Assembly: GCA_026014685.1 (NCBI GenBank)
Contig: JAOZHW010000001.1
Coordinates: 1 to 64,000 of the forward strand
Origin: Candidatus Bathyarchaeota archaeon
GTDB lineage: Archaea > Thermoproteota > Bathyarchaeia > Bathyarchaeales > Bathycorpusculaceae
DNA: 64,000 nt
Direction of reading: 5' to 3'
Shown here: one piece after another, positions 55,238 through 62,944 of the stretch
Numbering within the stretch: position 1 is the stretch's first letter
Layout of the letters: each line of letters opens with the position of its first letter
Notes under the pieces: model-generated
What the model saw: only the letters and a program-made list of their open reading frames with translations
Databases searched by the model: none
Told to the model about the DNA's origin: nothing
Made by a program: the position numbers and the translations under genes

Positions 55238-56565
55238 TGAGGTTGTTTGGAAAACCCAAAATACCAACGGGACGCTTTAGCTACCGTGGGGAAGATGAGT
55301 ATGCGGGTATGTCGCTTCAGCTTCGAATTGAAGAGGGCGGTAGAGGTGTATTGGTCATCAACGCCAACACTGTTTTACACCTCAACGAGTCTGCGTCCGT
55401 GTTTGCATATTACTTCATGCAGGGCTTACCCCAAAAAGAGGTTCTCTCAAAAATCCGCGGCATGTACCGCGTGGACGAAGCCAAAGCTAAAGCTGACTAC
55501 GAAAAACTCGTCTACACCATAAGCACCTTGGTGCAGACAGAAAAAATCGACCCCATAACGTTCCTCGAAATCGAAAAAGAGGAACCGTTCAGCTACAAGT
55601 ATTCGGCGCCGCTGCGTATGGATGTGGCTTTGACTTTCCGATGCCAAAACGACTGTATCCACTGCTACGCAGGCGGCCCCCACCAAACCCCCGAACTTAC
55701 CACTACCCAATGGAAAACTGCCATCGACAAACTCAGCGACGTCGGCGTCTTCATCTTGACGTTCACGGGCGGCGAACCCACACTGCGCGACGACTTGCCT
55801 GAACTTTTGCAGTACGCCCAGAACAAAGGCATCGTTACGGGTTTGATTACTAATGGACGACGCCTCAAAGACAAAGAATACGTGGCGGAGCTGGAGCGGT
55901 CGGGTTTAGATTTTGCCCAGATAACGCTGGAATCGCATAAACCCAAAGTGCATGACGCCATGACAAGCGCAGAGGGCAGCTGGAAAGAAACCGTGGCAGG
56001 CATCAAAAACGCTGTCAACTCACAGATTTACGTCTCCACCAACACGACACTGAGCAAGCACAACGCGGGCGACTTCTTAACCACCGTTGACTACATCAAA
56101 GAACTGGGAGTGGACGCTTTCGGATGTAACAGCCTCATATACAGCGGCAAGGCTCCCGACGTTGACGAATTTGCCCTGACCACTGATGAGCTTAAGGCGT
56201 TGCTGCCGCAGGTTCGCGAGAAAGCCCAACTTTTAGGCTTAAAGTTCCTCTGGTACACCCCAACACAGTACTGCGAATTAGACCCTGTTCAACTTGGATT
56301 AGGAATTAAAAGTTGCACCGCTGCACTCATCAACGCCTGTGTGGGACCAAACGGCGACGTGTATCCCTGCCAAAGCTACTTCGAAAACCTCGGAAACATC
56401 CTTACTGAACCCTGGGAAAAAATCTGGCACAACCCCTTAGCAGAGAAACTGCGCAACCGCGAGTACGTCGAAGACAAATGCAGAAACTGCCGCGAACTGC
56501 AGGTATGTGGCGGTGGATGCCCACTGGAACTTCAAAACAAAAGCCCTGGCTGTGCAACCGCGTAA
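55237..56565 (+). CDS. radical SAM/SPASM peptide-modifying enzyme with PqqD-like N-terminus
   Basis: The product has 442 residues. Residues 20-100 (MSLQLRIEEG ... HLNESASVFAYYFMQG) resemble PqqD, the RiPP recognition element that binds precursor peptides. The radical SAM cluster is C136-x3-C140-x2-C143 (CQNDCIHC), followed by the GGEP motif (FTGGEPTLR). The C-terminal SPASM part has further cysteines (CVGPNGDVYPC, CRNCRELQVCGGGC) for one or two auxiliary 4Fe-4S clusters. Members of this class form thioether or carbon crosslinks in Cys-rich peptides. The start is set by the TAATG overlap with the tail-bearing gene; the open frame extends upstream but only antisense to that tail. Confidence 0.92.
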   Translation: MRLFGKPKIPTGRFSYRGEDEYAGMSLQLRIEEGGRGVLVINANTVLHLNESASVFAYYFMQGLPQKEVLSKIRGMYRVDEAKAKADYEKLVYTISTLVQTEKIDPITFLEIEKEEPFSYKYSAPLRMDVALTFRCQNDCIHCYAGGPHQTPELTTTQWKTAIDKLSDVGVFILTFTGGEPTLRDDLPELLQYAQNKGIVTGLITNGRRLKDKEYVAELERSGLDFAQITLESHKPKVHDAMTSAEGSWKETVAGIKNAVNSQIYVSTNTTLSKHNAGDFLTTVDYIKELGVDAFGCNSLIYSGKAPDVDEFALTTDELKALLPQVREKAQLLGLKFLWYTPTQYCELDPVQLGLGIKSCTAALINACVGPNGDVYPCQSYFENLGNILTEPWEKIWHNPLAEKLRNREYVEDKCRNCRELQVCGGGCPLELQNKSPGCATA

Positions 56566-56633
56566 TTTATCAGCCAGCAACCCCTCAAATACTTTTAGCG
56601 CATGCAAGCTTTTAGTTTGGTGTCTTGTCAGCT

Positions 56634-57869
56634 ATGAGTTTACAAAAGAAGCCTCGACTGGTGGTTTTCGACGTTGAAGGAGTCCTAATTCCCAGAAACC
56701 GCTTCCTCTTCGACGTAGGCAAAACCTTGGGCTTCTCAGTGCTGGTGAAATTACTTTTCTTGGGCTTCCTATACGAAACAGGCATCCTCAAACTAGAATC
56801 AACCCTGCGCCACATCTTTAGAAACCTAAAAGGAGTCAAAACCGAAACCCTCCTCCACACCTTCGACAACATCCCCGCCACACCATACCTGCAAAACCTG
56901 TTTTCGCAGCTTAAAGAACGAAACTGCAAAATCGCCCTAATCAGTTCAGGTATACCTACGTTTCTAGTTAAGAGGTTGGCAGACTGCTTGGGCGCTGACT
57001 ACGCTTATGGCGTGGAAGTGGAGGAAAAAGACGGAAAATTAACAGGCGCAATCCATGGCGACGCCATCAGCCGAAACGGAAAACTCACGATTCTCCGTGA
57101 AATTCTTAACCACGAAACCATGCAGCCCCGCGACTGTGTAATAGTTGCTGATGACCGAAACAACAGCTGCATATTCTTGCCTGAAGCGCTCAAAATCGGT
57201 TTTGACCCCGACTTCGTTATCAGAGTGAAAGCTGACCGCGTCGTCAACGGTAAACTCTCAGGGATTCTACCAATCATCGACGGCCAACCGCACAAACGCA
57301 GTTTCCCCTCAGCCAACGACCTAATCCGAGAAGACATTCACGCAGCGGGGATTTTTATGCCCGTCATCGCAGGCATGGTCGGCATCCCCATCGTTGCGGC
57401 AATAATAATCACAGTAGCAATAATTTACACCGCTTCCGAATTAGCCCGTCTGGAAGGCCGCAATTTACCGTTGATTTCAGGGATAACTAGCCATGCAGCC
57501 TCACAATCCGAACTGTACGGTTTTGCGGCTGCACCACTGTACTTTGCGTTTGGGATCGTTACAACTCTTTTGCTGTTTCCAGCTCCCGCCGCAGGAGCAG
57601 CCATCGCCATGTTCTGCCTCGGCGACAGCGCAGCCTCACTTTTCGGCGGATTAATCTCCACTTCGTTGCCGTTTAATAAAGGCAAAACTTGGGAGGGCTC
57701 GCTTGCAGGGTTCTTTTTTGCGTTTTTAGGCGGAACCTTTTTTGTCTCACCGCTTCTTGCGTTAGTCGGCGCCGCAATTGCCATGACGATAGAAGTGTTG
57801 CCGCTACCCATAAACGACAATGTGCTGGTGCCCATCTTTACGGGCGCAGCCTTAACGTTACTGATCTAA
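56634..57869 (+). CDS. HAD phosphatase fused to dolichol-kinase-like membrane domain
   Basis: The product has 411 residues from the ATG (an in-frame TTG lies three codons earlier). The first 230 residues form a HAD domain with motif I FDVEGVL (Asp13, with Glu in place of the usual second Asp), motif II LISSG and motif III VIVADDRNNS. The C-terminal half has five to six membrane helices with GDSAASLFGG, KTWEGSLAGF and EVLPLPINDNVLVPI, which are the signatures of CTP-dependent dolichol/phytol kinases. A kinase and a phosphatase in one chain may control the phosphorylation state of a polyprenol carrier. Confidence 0.85.
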   Translation: MSLQKKPRLVVFDVEGVLIPRNRFLFDVGKTLGFSVLVKLLFLGFLYETGILKLESTLRHIFRNLKGVKTETLLHTFDNIPATPYLQNLFSQLKERNCKIALISSGIPTFLVKRLADCLGADYAYGVEVEEKDGKLTGAIHGDAISRNGKLTILREILNHETMQPRDCVIVADDRNNSCIFLPEALKIGFDPDFVIRVKADRVVNGKLSGILPIIDGQPHKRSFPSANDLIREDIHAAGIFMPVIAGMVGIPIVAAIIITVAIIYTASELARLEGRNLPLISGITSHAASQSELYGFAAAPLYFAFGIVTTLLLFPAPAAGAAIAMFCLGDSAASLFGGLISTSLPFNKGKTWEGSLAGFFFAFLGGTFFVSPLLALVGAAIAMTIEVLPLPINDNVLVPIFTGAALTLLI

Positions 57870-57883
57870 ATGAACCCGCGCGG

Positions 57884-58138
57884 TCACTTTTTGTCTTGCG
57901 AAACAATTAGGTTGAGCTTTTGCTGATGGCTAAGCTTCTTTATTTCCCTCTCGCGTTTCATCGCCGCGCTACGTGTTCCAAAAAGCTCCACATACGCCAC
58001 CCGCTGAGGCCTATGTGACTTCGTGTATTTGGCGCCTGTGCCATTCTGATGTTGCCTTGTGCGTTCTTCGAGGTCTTTTGTGTACCCCGTGTAGAAGCTT
58101 CCATCCATACACTGCAAAATGTAAACGTAAAACGACAC
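57884..58138 (-). CDS. GIY-YIG nuclease-family protein (UPF0213-like)
   Basis: The product has 84 residues. The start FYVYILQCMDGSFYTGYTKDLEERTRQH carries the YVY ... YTG pair, the Arg (ERT) and later residues of the GIY-YIG domain. Proteins of this size (YhbQ family) are thought to act on DNA. It converges on the HAD fusion gene. Confidence 0.9.
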   Translation of the reverse strand: MSFYVYILQCMDGSFYTGYTKDLEERTRQHQNGTGAKYTKSHRPQRVAYVELFGTRSAAMKREREIKKLSHQQKLNLIVSQDKK

Positions 58139-58151
58139 GTCCTATTGCTCC

Positions 58152-58823
58152 TTATGGTTCAGCTGTTAAGCAGTCGAAAACGACCCCTTTCTGTATTGCC
58201 CTCTTCTGATACGCTTCTGGACCGATTTCTAAAACTTTTCCGCGGTCCACATCTATTATGTAGATTTCATGTATACGGGCATTGCAGATTTCTTCTTCGG
58301 TTACAGGAGGTTTTTGGTAGAACGCGTCGCAGAGGGCTTTGATCTGCTGGATTTCGGCTTCGGTGCGGTTACGTGGAAGCTTGGCGAGGGCGCGGGGAAA
58401 CGGCAGAATATAATGAGGCGGCACCCCAAGCGCGAATTTGCCTGCGAAGCTGCTGTATCGGATGATTTTGCTGGCTAACCGCGCCGAAGTATAGGTGAGG
58501 GGGCATAGCGCGTTTTCGGGTGGGATGAAGCCTGTTTCGATTTCGACGATGAGGTTGCCTAAGCCTTTGGTGCCGTATAAGTCGCAGGTTAAAAGGTTGT
58601 TTAGTGGGTACTCGATTGTTATGTCGTATTCTTTTTCAAGCAGGTACTTGGCGCAGACGAGTTCCATGGCGGAGTGGTTGATTTTTACGATGTTTTGTTT
58701 TTGGAGTTCGATAAGCCAGTCTTTGAGGTGGATGAGTCTGTTTTCCACCGTTTGGGTGGTGTTGTAGGTTAAGCGTTCTATTAGGGTGGTGAGGTCGCTT
58801 TGGAATTTTTCTCTGCCACTCAT
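58152..58823 (-). CDS. conserved hypothetical protein, perhaps PD-(D/E)XK-like
   Basis: The product has 223 residues from the ATG MSGREKFQS. The longer open frame would contain the promoter TATA box, so it was rejected. The N-terminal half is helical. A central part with TCDLYGTKGLGNLIVEIETGF recalls the D ... E-x-E/K core of the PD-(D/E)XK nuclease fold; I could not confirm the remaining elements. The C-terminal segment has EIYIIDVDRGKVLEIGPEAY. Confidence 0.65.
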   Translation of the reverse strand: MSGREKFQSDLTTLIERLTYNTTQTVENRLIHLKDWLIELQKQNIVKINHSAMELVCAKYLLEKEYDITIEYPLNNLLTCDLYGTKGLGNLIVEIETGFIPPENALCPLTYTSARLASKIIRYSSFAGKFALGVPPHYILPFPRALAKLPRNRTEAEIQQIKALCDAFYQKPPVTEEEICNARIHEIYIIDVDRGKVLEIGPEAYQKRAIQKGVVFDCLTAEP

Positions 58824-58867
58824 CACGTGTTCCCAACTGAGCTTTAGCAGTATTCTATGGCGGCATT

Positions 58868-58879
58868 GTATATATAAAG
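58868..58879 (-). promoter_or_regulatory. TATA box of the 58823 gene
   Basis: On the minus strand CTTTATATATAC lies 45-56 bases before the ATG, giving a start site near 58848 and a leader of about 25 bases. It lies within the longer version of the open frame and so decides the start. Confidence 0.6.
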
Positions 58880-59111
58880 CCAAAAACCTGACAACAACAC
58901 TCATTGTTAAGAAAAAATCCGTCTATTGAGATTTTTTACTATACCCTCTTATTCATGGGCATATGCGGGGGTTATGTATCCATGTTAAAGTAGCGCTTAA
59001 CTGCCACGAAACTGAGCCTTTTTTAGGTGTTCCTTTTGGGGAACAGCCCGTTCTCAGGGGAGAGCTATAAGTCACGGCTCTACCTGTATGCACTTAACAG
59101 GTGATCAATAA

Positions 59112-60041
59112 ATGGCAACCAACAAAAACGCATTAAAAACCTTAACCTTCTGCTTACTAATCTCAGCCTTGTTAAGCCCAATTCTACTGTCCACCACACG
59201 GGCAGAAAGCACCACGACAGTGGGGGAATGGAAACTTGACGAAACAAAAATCAGCGGCACAACCGAAACCACCCCCGACGCCACAGGCGTCAACAACGGC
59301 ATACTGGCAGGCACAGAGCACCCAACCCTTGTCAAAGGCAAATACGGCAACGCCATGAAATTCGGCGGAGAAAACGCCATCTACGTCCCAATCAAATTTG
59401 TTGTCGGCTTCCCACCTATGGATGAACCCATGTACATCCCGATTTCCACCAACCTCGACATCCAAAAATACTTCACCATAACGGCATGGATTAACGTGCC
59501 AAGCTTTACAAACGCCACATACAACAACATCGTTGTGAAATGTAACCACCCAGACCAAGCTTGCGATTGGCAAAATACACAGAGAGTTCTCGGCTTAGCC
59601 GTACGTGCAGGAACACTTGGAAACGGCGAGGCATACGTTGAGGGGGCACTTAGCGGCTTTGTTATGACGGAGAGCGGCGGCTTTAACGAAATAGTAACAA
59701 CTCAAGCGATTCCGCTTAACACTTGGATAGAGGTACAGTTCACCCGCACAGCCACAGGTATGCACCTCTACATTAACAACGAAGAACAAGCCGTCCAAGT
59801 CCTGCATGGCACCCAGAATCCAACAGGCAAAATCCTAAGCGGCACAGAATACTACTTCGGCCACGACAGCTACGCAACCATCGACAACGTAAAACTCACG
59901 GACTTAGACCCTTACAGCGAGAGCAGCTTTGACATCGGACCCAACTTGATGATAGTCATAATCGCCGTTGCAGTCATATTCGCAGTTGCTTGGCTCCTTC
60001 GCCGAGCTATCCAACTCTGGATAATTAAACCAAAAATCTAG
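59112..60041 (+). CDS. LamG/concanavalin-like secreted membrane-anchored protein
   Basis: The product has 309 residues: a signal peptide (1-30), a LamG-like beta-sandwich (about 35-265) with WKLDET, FGGENAIYVP, FTITAWINVPSF and LHLYINNEEQ-like strands, then a C-terminal membrane helix (about 280-300) and a short basic cytoplasmic end. LamG domains bind glycans or proteins. A radical SAM gene begins 10 bp downstream, so both belong to one transcript. Upstream a hairpin TGTTCC/GGAACA (59028-59045) and TATA-like CTATAAG precede the start. Confidence 0.85.
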   Translation: MATNKNALKTLTFCLLISALLSPILLSTTRAESTTTVGEWKLDETKISGTTETTPDATGVNNGILAGTEHPTLVKGKYGNAMKFGGENAIYVPIKFVVGFPPMDEPMYIPISTNLDIQKYFTITAWINVPSFTNATYNNIVVKCNHPDQACDWQNTQRVLGLAVRAGTLGNGEAYVEGALSGFVMTESGGFNEIVTTQAIPLNTWIEVQFTRTATGMHLYINNEEQAVQVLHGTQNPTGKILSGTEYYFGHDSYATIDNVKLTDLDPYSESSFDIGPNLMIVIIAVAVIFAVAWLLRRAIQLWIIKPKI

Positions 60042-60051
60042 GCGACTAAAC

Positions 60052-61224
60052 GTGGGCACAACCCTAAAACTGCTCGAGTTGCTACTTCGGCAGAAGCTGC
60101 TAGGGCAGGGACTAAAGGGTGAACCCCACACCCCTCTCATTGTTTCTTTCGCTGTAACCCGCGCCTGCAACCTACGTTGCCTCCACTGTCATGTATCCGC
60201 CAGAGAAGCCATGCCCAACGAACTTAACCTCCAAGAGGCAACTGCAGCGATTGATGAAATGCACAGTTTAGGCACGGAAGCAGTGATTTTCAGCGGCGGC
60301 GAGCCGTTGCTGCGTAAAGATTTTGTTTTGGCTTTGGCGCAGCACTGCGACGACTTAGGGATCATCACAGCTATGCTTACCAACGGGTTACTTATGACGC
60401 CGCATACTGCGCTACAGCTTCAGGAGGCAGGCATTAAAGCGGTTGGCATACCCATCGACTCAGTCATCCCAGAATGCCACGACCGCTTAAGAAACCTGCC
60501 CGGCACCTTCGAAAAAGCGGTGCAAGCCATCAAAACCTGCCTAGAAATCGACTTAGAAGTCGTGGTGACCACGATGGCGCTCAAAGACACCTACAGTGAG
60601 ATGCCTCAGCGGCTGGAGTTTCTTTCGGATCTAGGGGTGGATGAGGTGGCGGTTTACGATTTGATTCCCGTGGGCAGAGGCAAAGAGGTTATGGATAACG
60701 CTATGACTCAAGAGCAACGCGTTAACCTTATCCGATGGCTCCAAAGCAAACAAGAGAACACGGAGATGGTTTTTGCGATGTCAGGCGGGTTACCCATGTA
60801 CCCTGAAATCGCCATAGAAATGCACCGCAGCCACGGCACCAAAGCCAAAGACCTCCTCGTCAAAGAATTCTGGATACATCAAGGCATCGGCTGCCACGCA
60901 GGCAACATGTACTTCAGCTTACGCCCCAACGGCGACATCTACCCCTGCACCTTTCTCCCCATAAAAGTCGGCAACATCCGCGAACAGAGCCTAACTGAAA
61001 TCTGGCGCAACTCCTCGGTTCTAAAAACGCTGCGGCAGCGTCAAACGCTCAAAGGCAAATGTGGCACCTGCGAGTACCGAGAGGGCTGCGGCGGGTGCAG
61101 AGGACGAGCTTATGCGTGCACGGGAGACTACTTGGAAACTGACCCCGTATGCCTGCGGGATTTGATGGTTGAGGAAAAGGTTTCGCCTGCAGACATCAAA
61201 CGTTTCGGCTGGTGCGTCGGGTAA
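60052..61224 (+). CDS. radical SAM/SPASM enzyme
   Basis: The product has 390 residues and starts with GTG. The radical SAM motif is C39-x3-C43-x2-C46 (CNLRCLHC), followed by FSGGEPLLR. The C-terminal SPASM part has CHAGN ... PNGDIYPC and CGTCEYREGCGGC, with enough cysteines for two auxiliary clusters. Overall it resembles the NirJ/AhbC/AhbD/PqqE group, in which some members act in haem synthesis and others on peptides. No haem genes lie nearby. It is coupled to the LamG-like gene, so a substrate there is possible. Confidence 0.88.
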   Translation: MGTTLKLLELLLRQKLLGQGLKGEPHTPLIVSFAVTRACNLRCLHCHVSAREAMPNELNLQEATAAIDEMHSLGTEAVIFSGGEPLLRKDFVLALAQHCDDLGIITAMLTNGLLMTPHTALQLQEAGIKAVGIPIDSVIPECHDRLRNLPGTFEKAVQAIKTCLEIDLEVVVTTMALKDTYSEMPQRLEFLSDLGVDEVAVYDLIPVGRGKEVMDNAMTQEQRVNLIRWLQSKQENTEMVFAMSGGLPMYPEIAIEMHRSHGTKAKDLLVKEFWIHQGIGCHAGNMYFSLRPNGDIYPCTFLPIKVGNIREQSLTEIWRNSSVLKTLRQRQTLKGKCGTCEYREGCGGCRGRAYACTGDYLETDPVCLRDLMVEEKVSPADIKRFGWCVG

Positions 61225-61263
61225 CCGTTTCCCGTTCCCTGTTAGAGCACTGACGGGTTTATG

Positions 61264-61277
61264 GCTTTATATAAAGC
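61264..61277 (+). promoter_or_regulatory. palindromic TATA box of the geranylgeranyl-reductase gene
   Basis: GCTTTATATAAAGC is a perfect 14-bp palindrome located 22-35 bases before the ATG, so that the message would have a very short leader. Confidence 0.6.
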
Positions 61278-61298
61278 AGCCTACACTGTACGAATAAG

Positions 61299-62534
61299 AT
61301 GCCAACTCAGAAACCCCAGCCAGACGTGGTGGTCGTTGGAGGCGGACCCGTAGGCGCCTATGCAGCCCTCCATTTAGCCAAGAAAGGTTTAGCAGTCAGG
61401 GTTTTTGAGGAGCACCCCCAAATCGGTTTGCCCTCTCATTGCGCGGGGCATATAAGCATCCGAAGCCTCAAGCACATGGGGCTCTATCCTTTGCCCAGCG
61501 GCATTATCGAAAATGAGTTTTCTGCTGCCAACTTTTATTCACCTCAAGGCACCAAATTCACGCTCAAACTCTCTTGCCCCGTAACCACTGCACTGAATAG
61601 GGCACGGTTCGACCAGTTCTTGGCTGAGCAGGCGAAGGCGGCTGGAGCCGAATTTGCGTTGGACTCACGGGTCGAATCGTTATTGATACAGAAAGGTGCC
61701 GTGCAAGGCGTGCACTTAAAAACTGGTGAAAACCTCCCAATTCAAGTACGCTCAAAAATTGTTGTGGACGCTGAAGGTGTCTCTTCGCGGCTTCTCCGAC
61801 AAACAAGATTACCGACCCTAAACCCAACTGGACTAGTTTACGCAGTAGAAGCAGAAATGGAAGATGCGCAAGATGTCGATTTGAACGCTGTGGAGGTGTA
61901 TTTCGGCAAAGGCTATGCACCGGGCTTCTACGCCTGGGTTATACCGCGACCTGACGGCTCCGCCAAAGTCGGCTTAGCCACAAACCACGGCGACCCACGC
62001 GAACACCTCAAGCGACTCATGACAAAACACCCTGTGGCTTCAAAACAACTAGGGAAAGCCAAAATCACCTCTGTGGGCTACCACGCCATAACCCTCGCAG
62101 GACCAATCCCACAGGCTTACACAGATGGCTTCTTGGCTGTTGGGGACTGCGCCTCGCAAGTGAAGCCCACCACGGGGGGCGGGGTAATATTCGGGTTAAC
62201 CGCAGCTAAGGAAGCCGCTGAGGTGGCGAGCCAAGCTATAGCACAAGGGGACGTTTCCGCTAATGTTCTTCAGGTATATCAGAAACGCTGCGATGAACTC
62301 TTCAACTTTGACATTCGCGTTATGCTTCGGCTGAGACGTTTTTTGGATTCACTTTCTGATGAGCGGTTAGATGAGATGTTGAGGGTTTGCCGTAAACTGG
62401 GTGTTGATGGGGCATTGAGTGATGTTACAGAAATCGATTTTCAAGGCAAAATGCTGCTTACAGTAGCCACAAAACCCTCGATGTTGGCGGCGTTAGGCTA
62501 CTTTGGGCTGCTCTATTTGACTGCAAACCCTTAA
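61299..62534 (+). CDS. geranylgeranyl reductase family flavoprotein
   Basis: The product has 411 residues. The FAD-binding loop VVVVGGGPVGAYAALHLAKKG, the PSHCAGHIS segment, the YAWVIPRPDGSAKVG motif and VGDCASQVKPTTGGGVIFGL fit the family that reduces the double bonds of archaeol and other isoprenoid chains. It is likely to saturate the geranylgeranyl groups of membrane lipids. egsA, another lipid gene, is also in the window. The pth2 and truD genes follow on the same strand. Confidence 0.9.
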   Translation: MPTQKPQPDVVVVGGGPVGAYAALHLAKKGLAVRVFEEHPQIGLPSHCAGHISIRSLKHMGLYPLPSGIIENEFSAANFYSPQGTKFTLKLSCPVTTALNRARFDQFLAEQAKAAGAEFALDSRVESLLIQKGAVQGVHLKTGENLPIQVRSKIVVDAEGVSSRLLRQTRLPTLNPTGLVYAVEAEMEDAQDVDLNAVEVYFGKGYAPGFYAWVIPRPDGSAKVGLATNHGDPREHLKRLMTKHPVASKQLGKAKITSVGYHAITLAGPIPQAYTDGFLAVGDCASQVKPTTGGGVIFGLTAAKEAAEVASQAIAQGDVSANVLQVYQKRCDELFNFDIRVMLRLRRFLDSLSDERLDEMLRVCRKLGVDGALSDVTEIDFQGKMLLTVATKPSMLAALGYFGLLYLTANP

Positions 62535-62569
62535 AATCTCCCTCACCAACATAAAAGCGGGAACCCCAC

Positions 62570-62935
62570 ATGTCCGACGAATTCGAATACAAACAAGTCC
62601 TCATATTCCGCACTGATTTGCAGATGGGCAAAGGCAAAATCGCTGCCCAAGCAGGCCACGCAGCCATATCCGCCGCACAAGACGCTTTTGTACACCACAA
62701 GAAATGGTGGGAGGCCTGGATGTATGAGGGGCAAAAGAAGGTCGCGCTCAAAGTCCAAACCGAGAAGGAACTGTGCGAGTTGGAGGAGGCAGCGGAAGAT
62801 TTGGGGTTGCCCCATGCACTCATCGTTGACCGCGGCTTAACCCAGATTCCAGAAGGCTCAATAACCTGCCTCGGCATCGGACCCGCCCCAGCTGAAAAAA
62901 TCGACCGACTCACACGCCAACTAAAGTTGTTGTAG
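62570..62935 (+). CDS. pth2: peptidyl-tRNA hydrolase Pth2
   Basis: The product has 121 residues. The signature GKGKIAAQAGHAA, the acidic TEKELCELEEAAEDLGLPHALIVDRGLTQI and the end GPAPAEKIDRLT are those of the archaeal/eukaryotic Pth2 family, which frees tRNA from stalled peptidyl-tRNA. Length is normal. The truD gene begins 9 bp downstream. Confidence 0.97.
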   Translation: MSDEFEYKQVLIFRTDLQMGKGKIAAQAGHAAISAAQDAFVHHKKWWEAWMYEGQKKVALKVQTEKELCELEEAAEDLGLPHALIVDRGLTQIPEGSITCLGIGPAPAEKIDRLTRQLKLL

Positions 62936-62944
62936 GCGGTTTCT

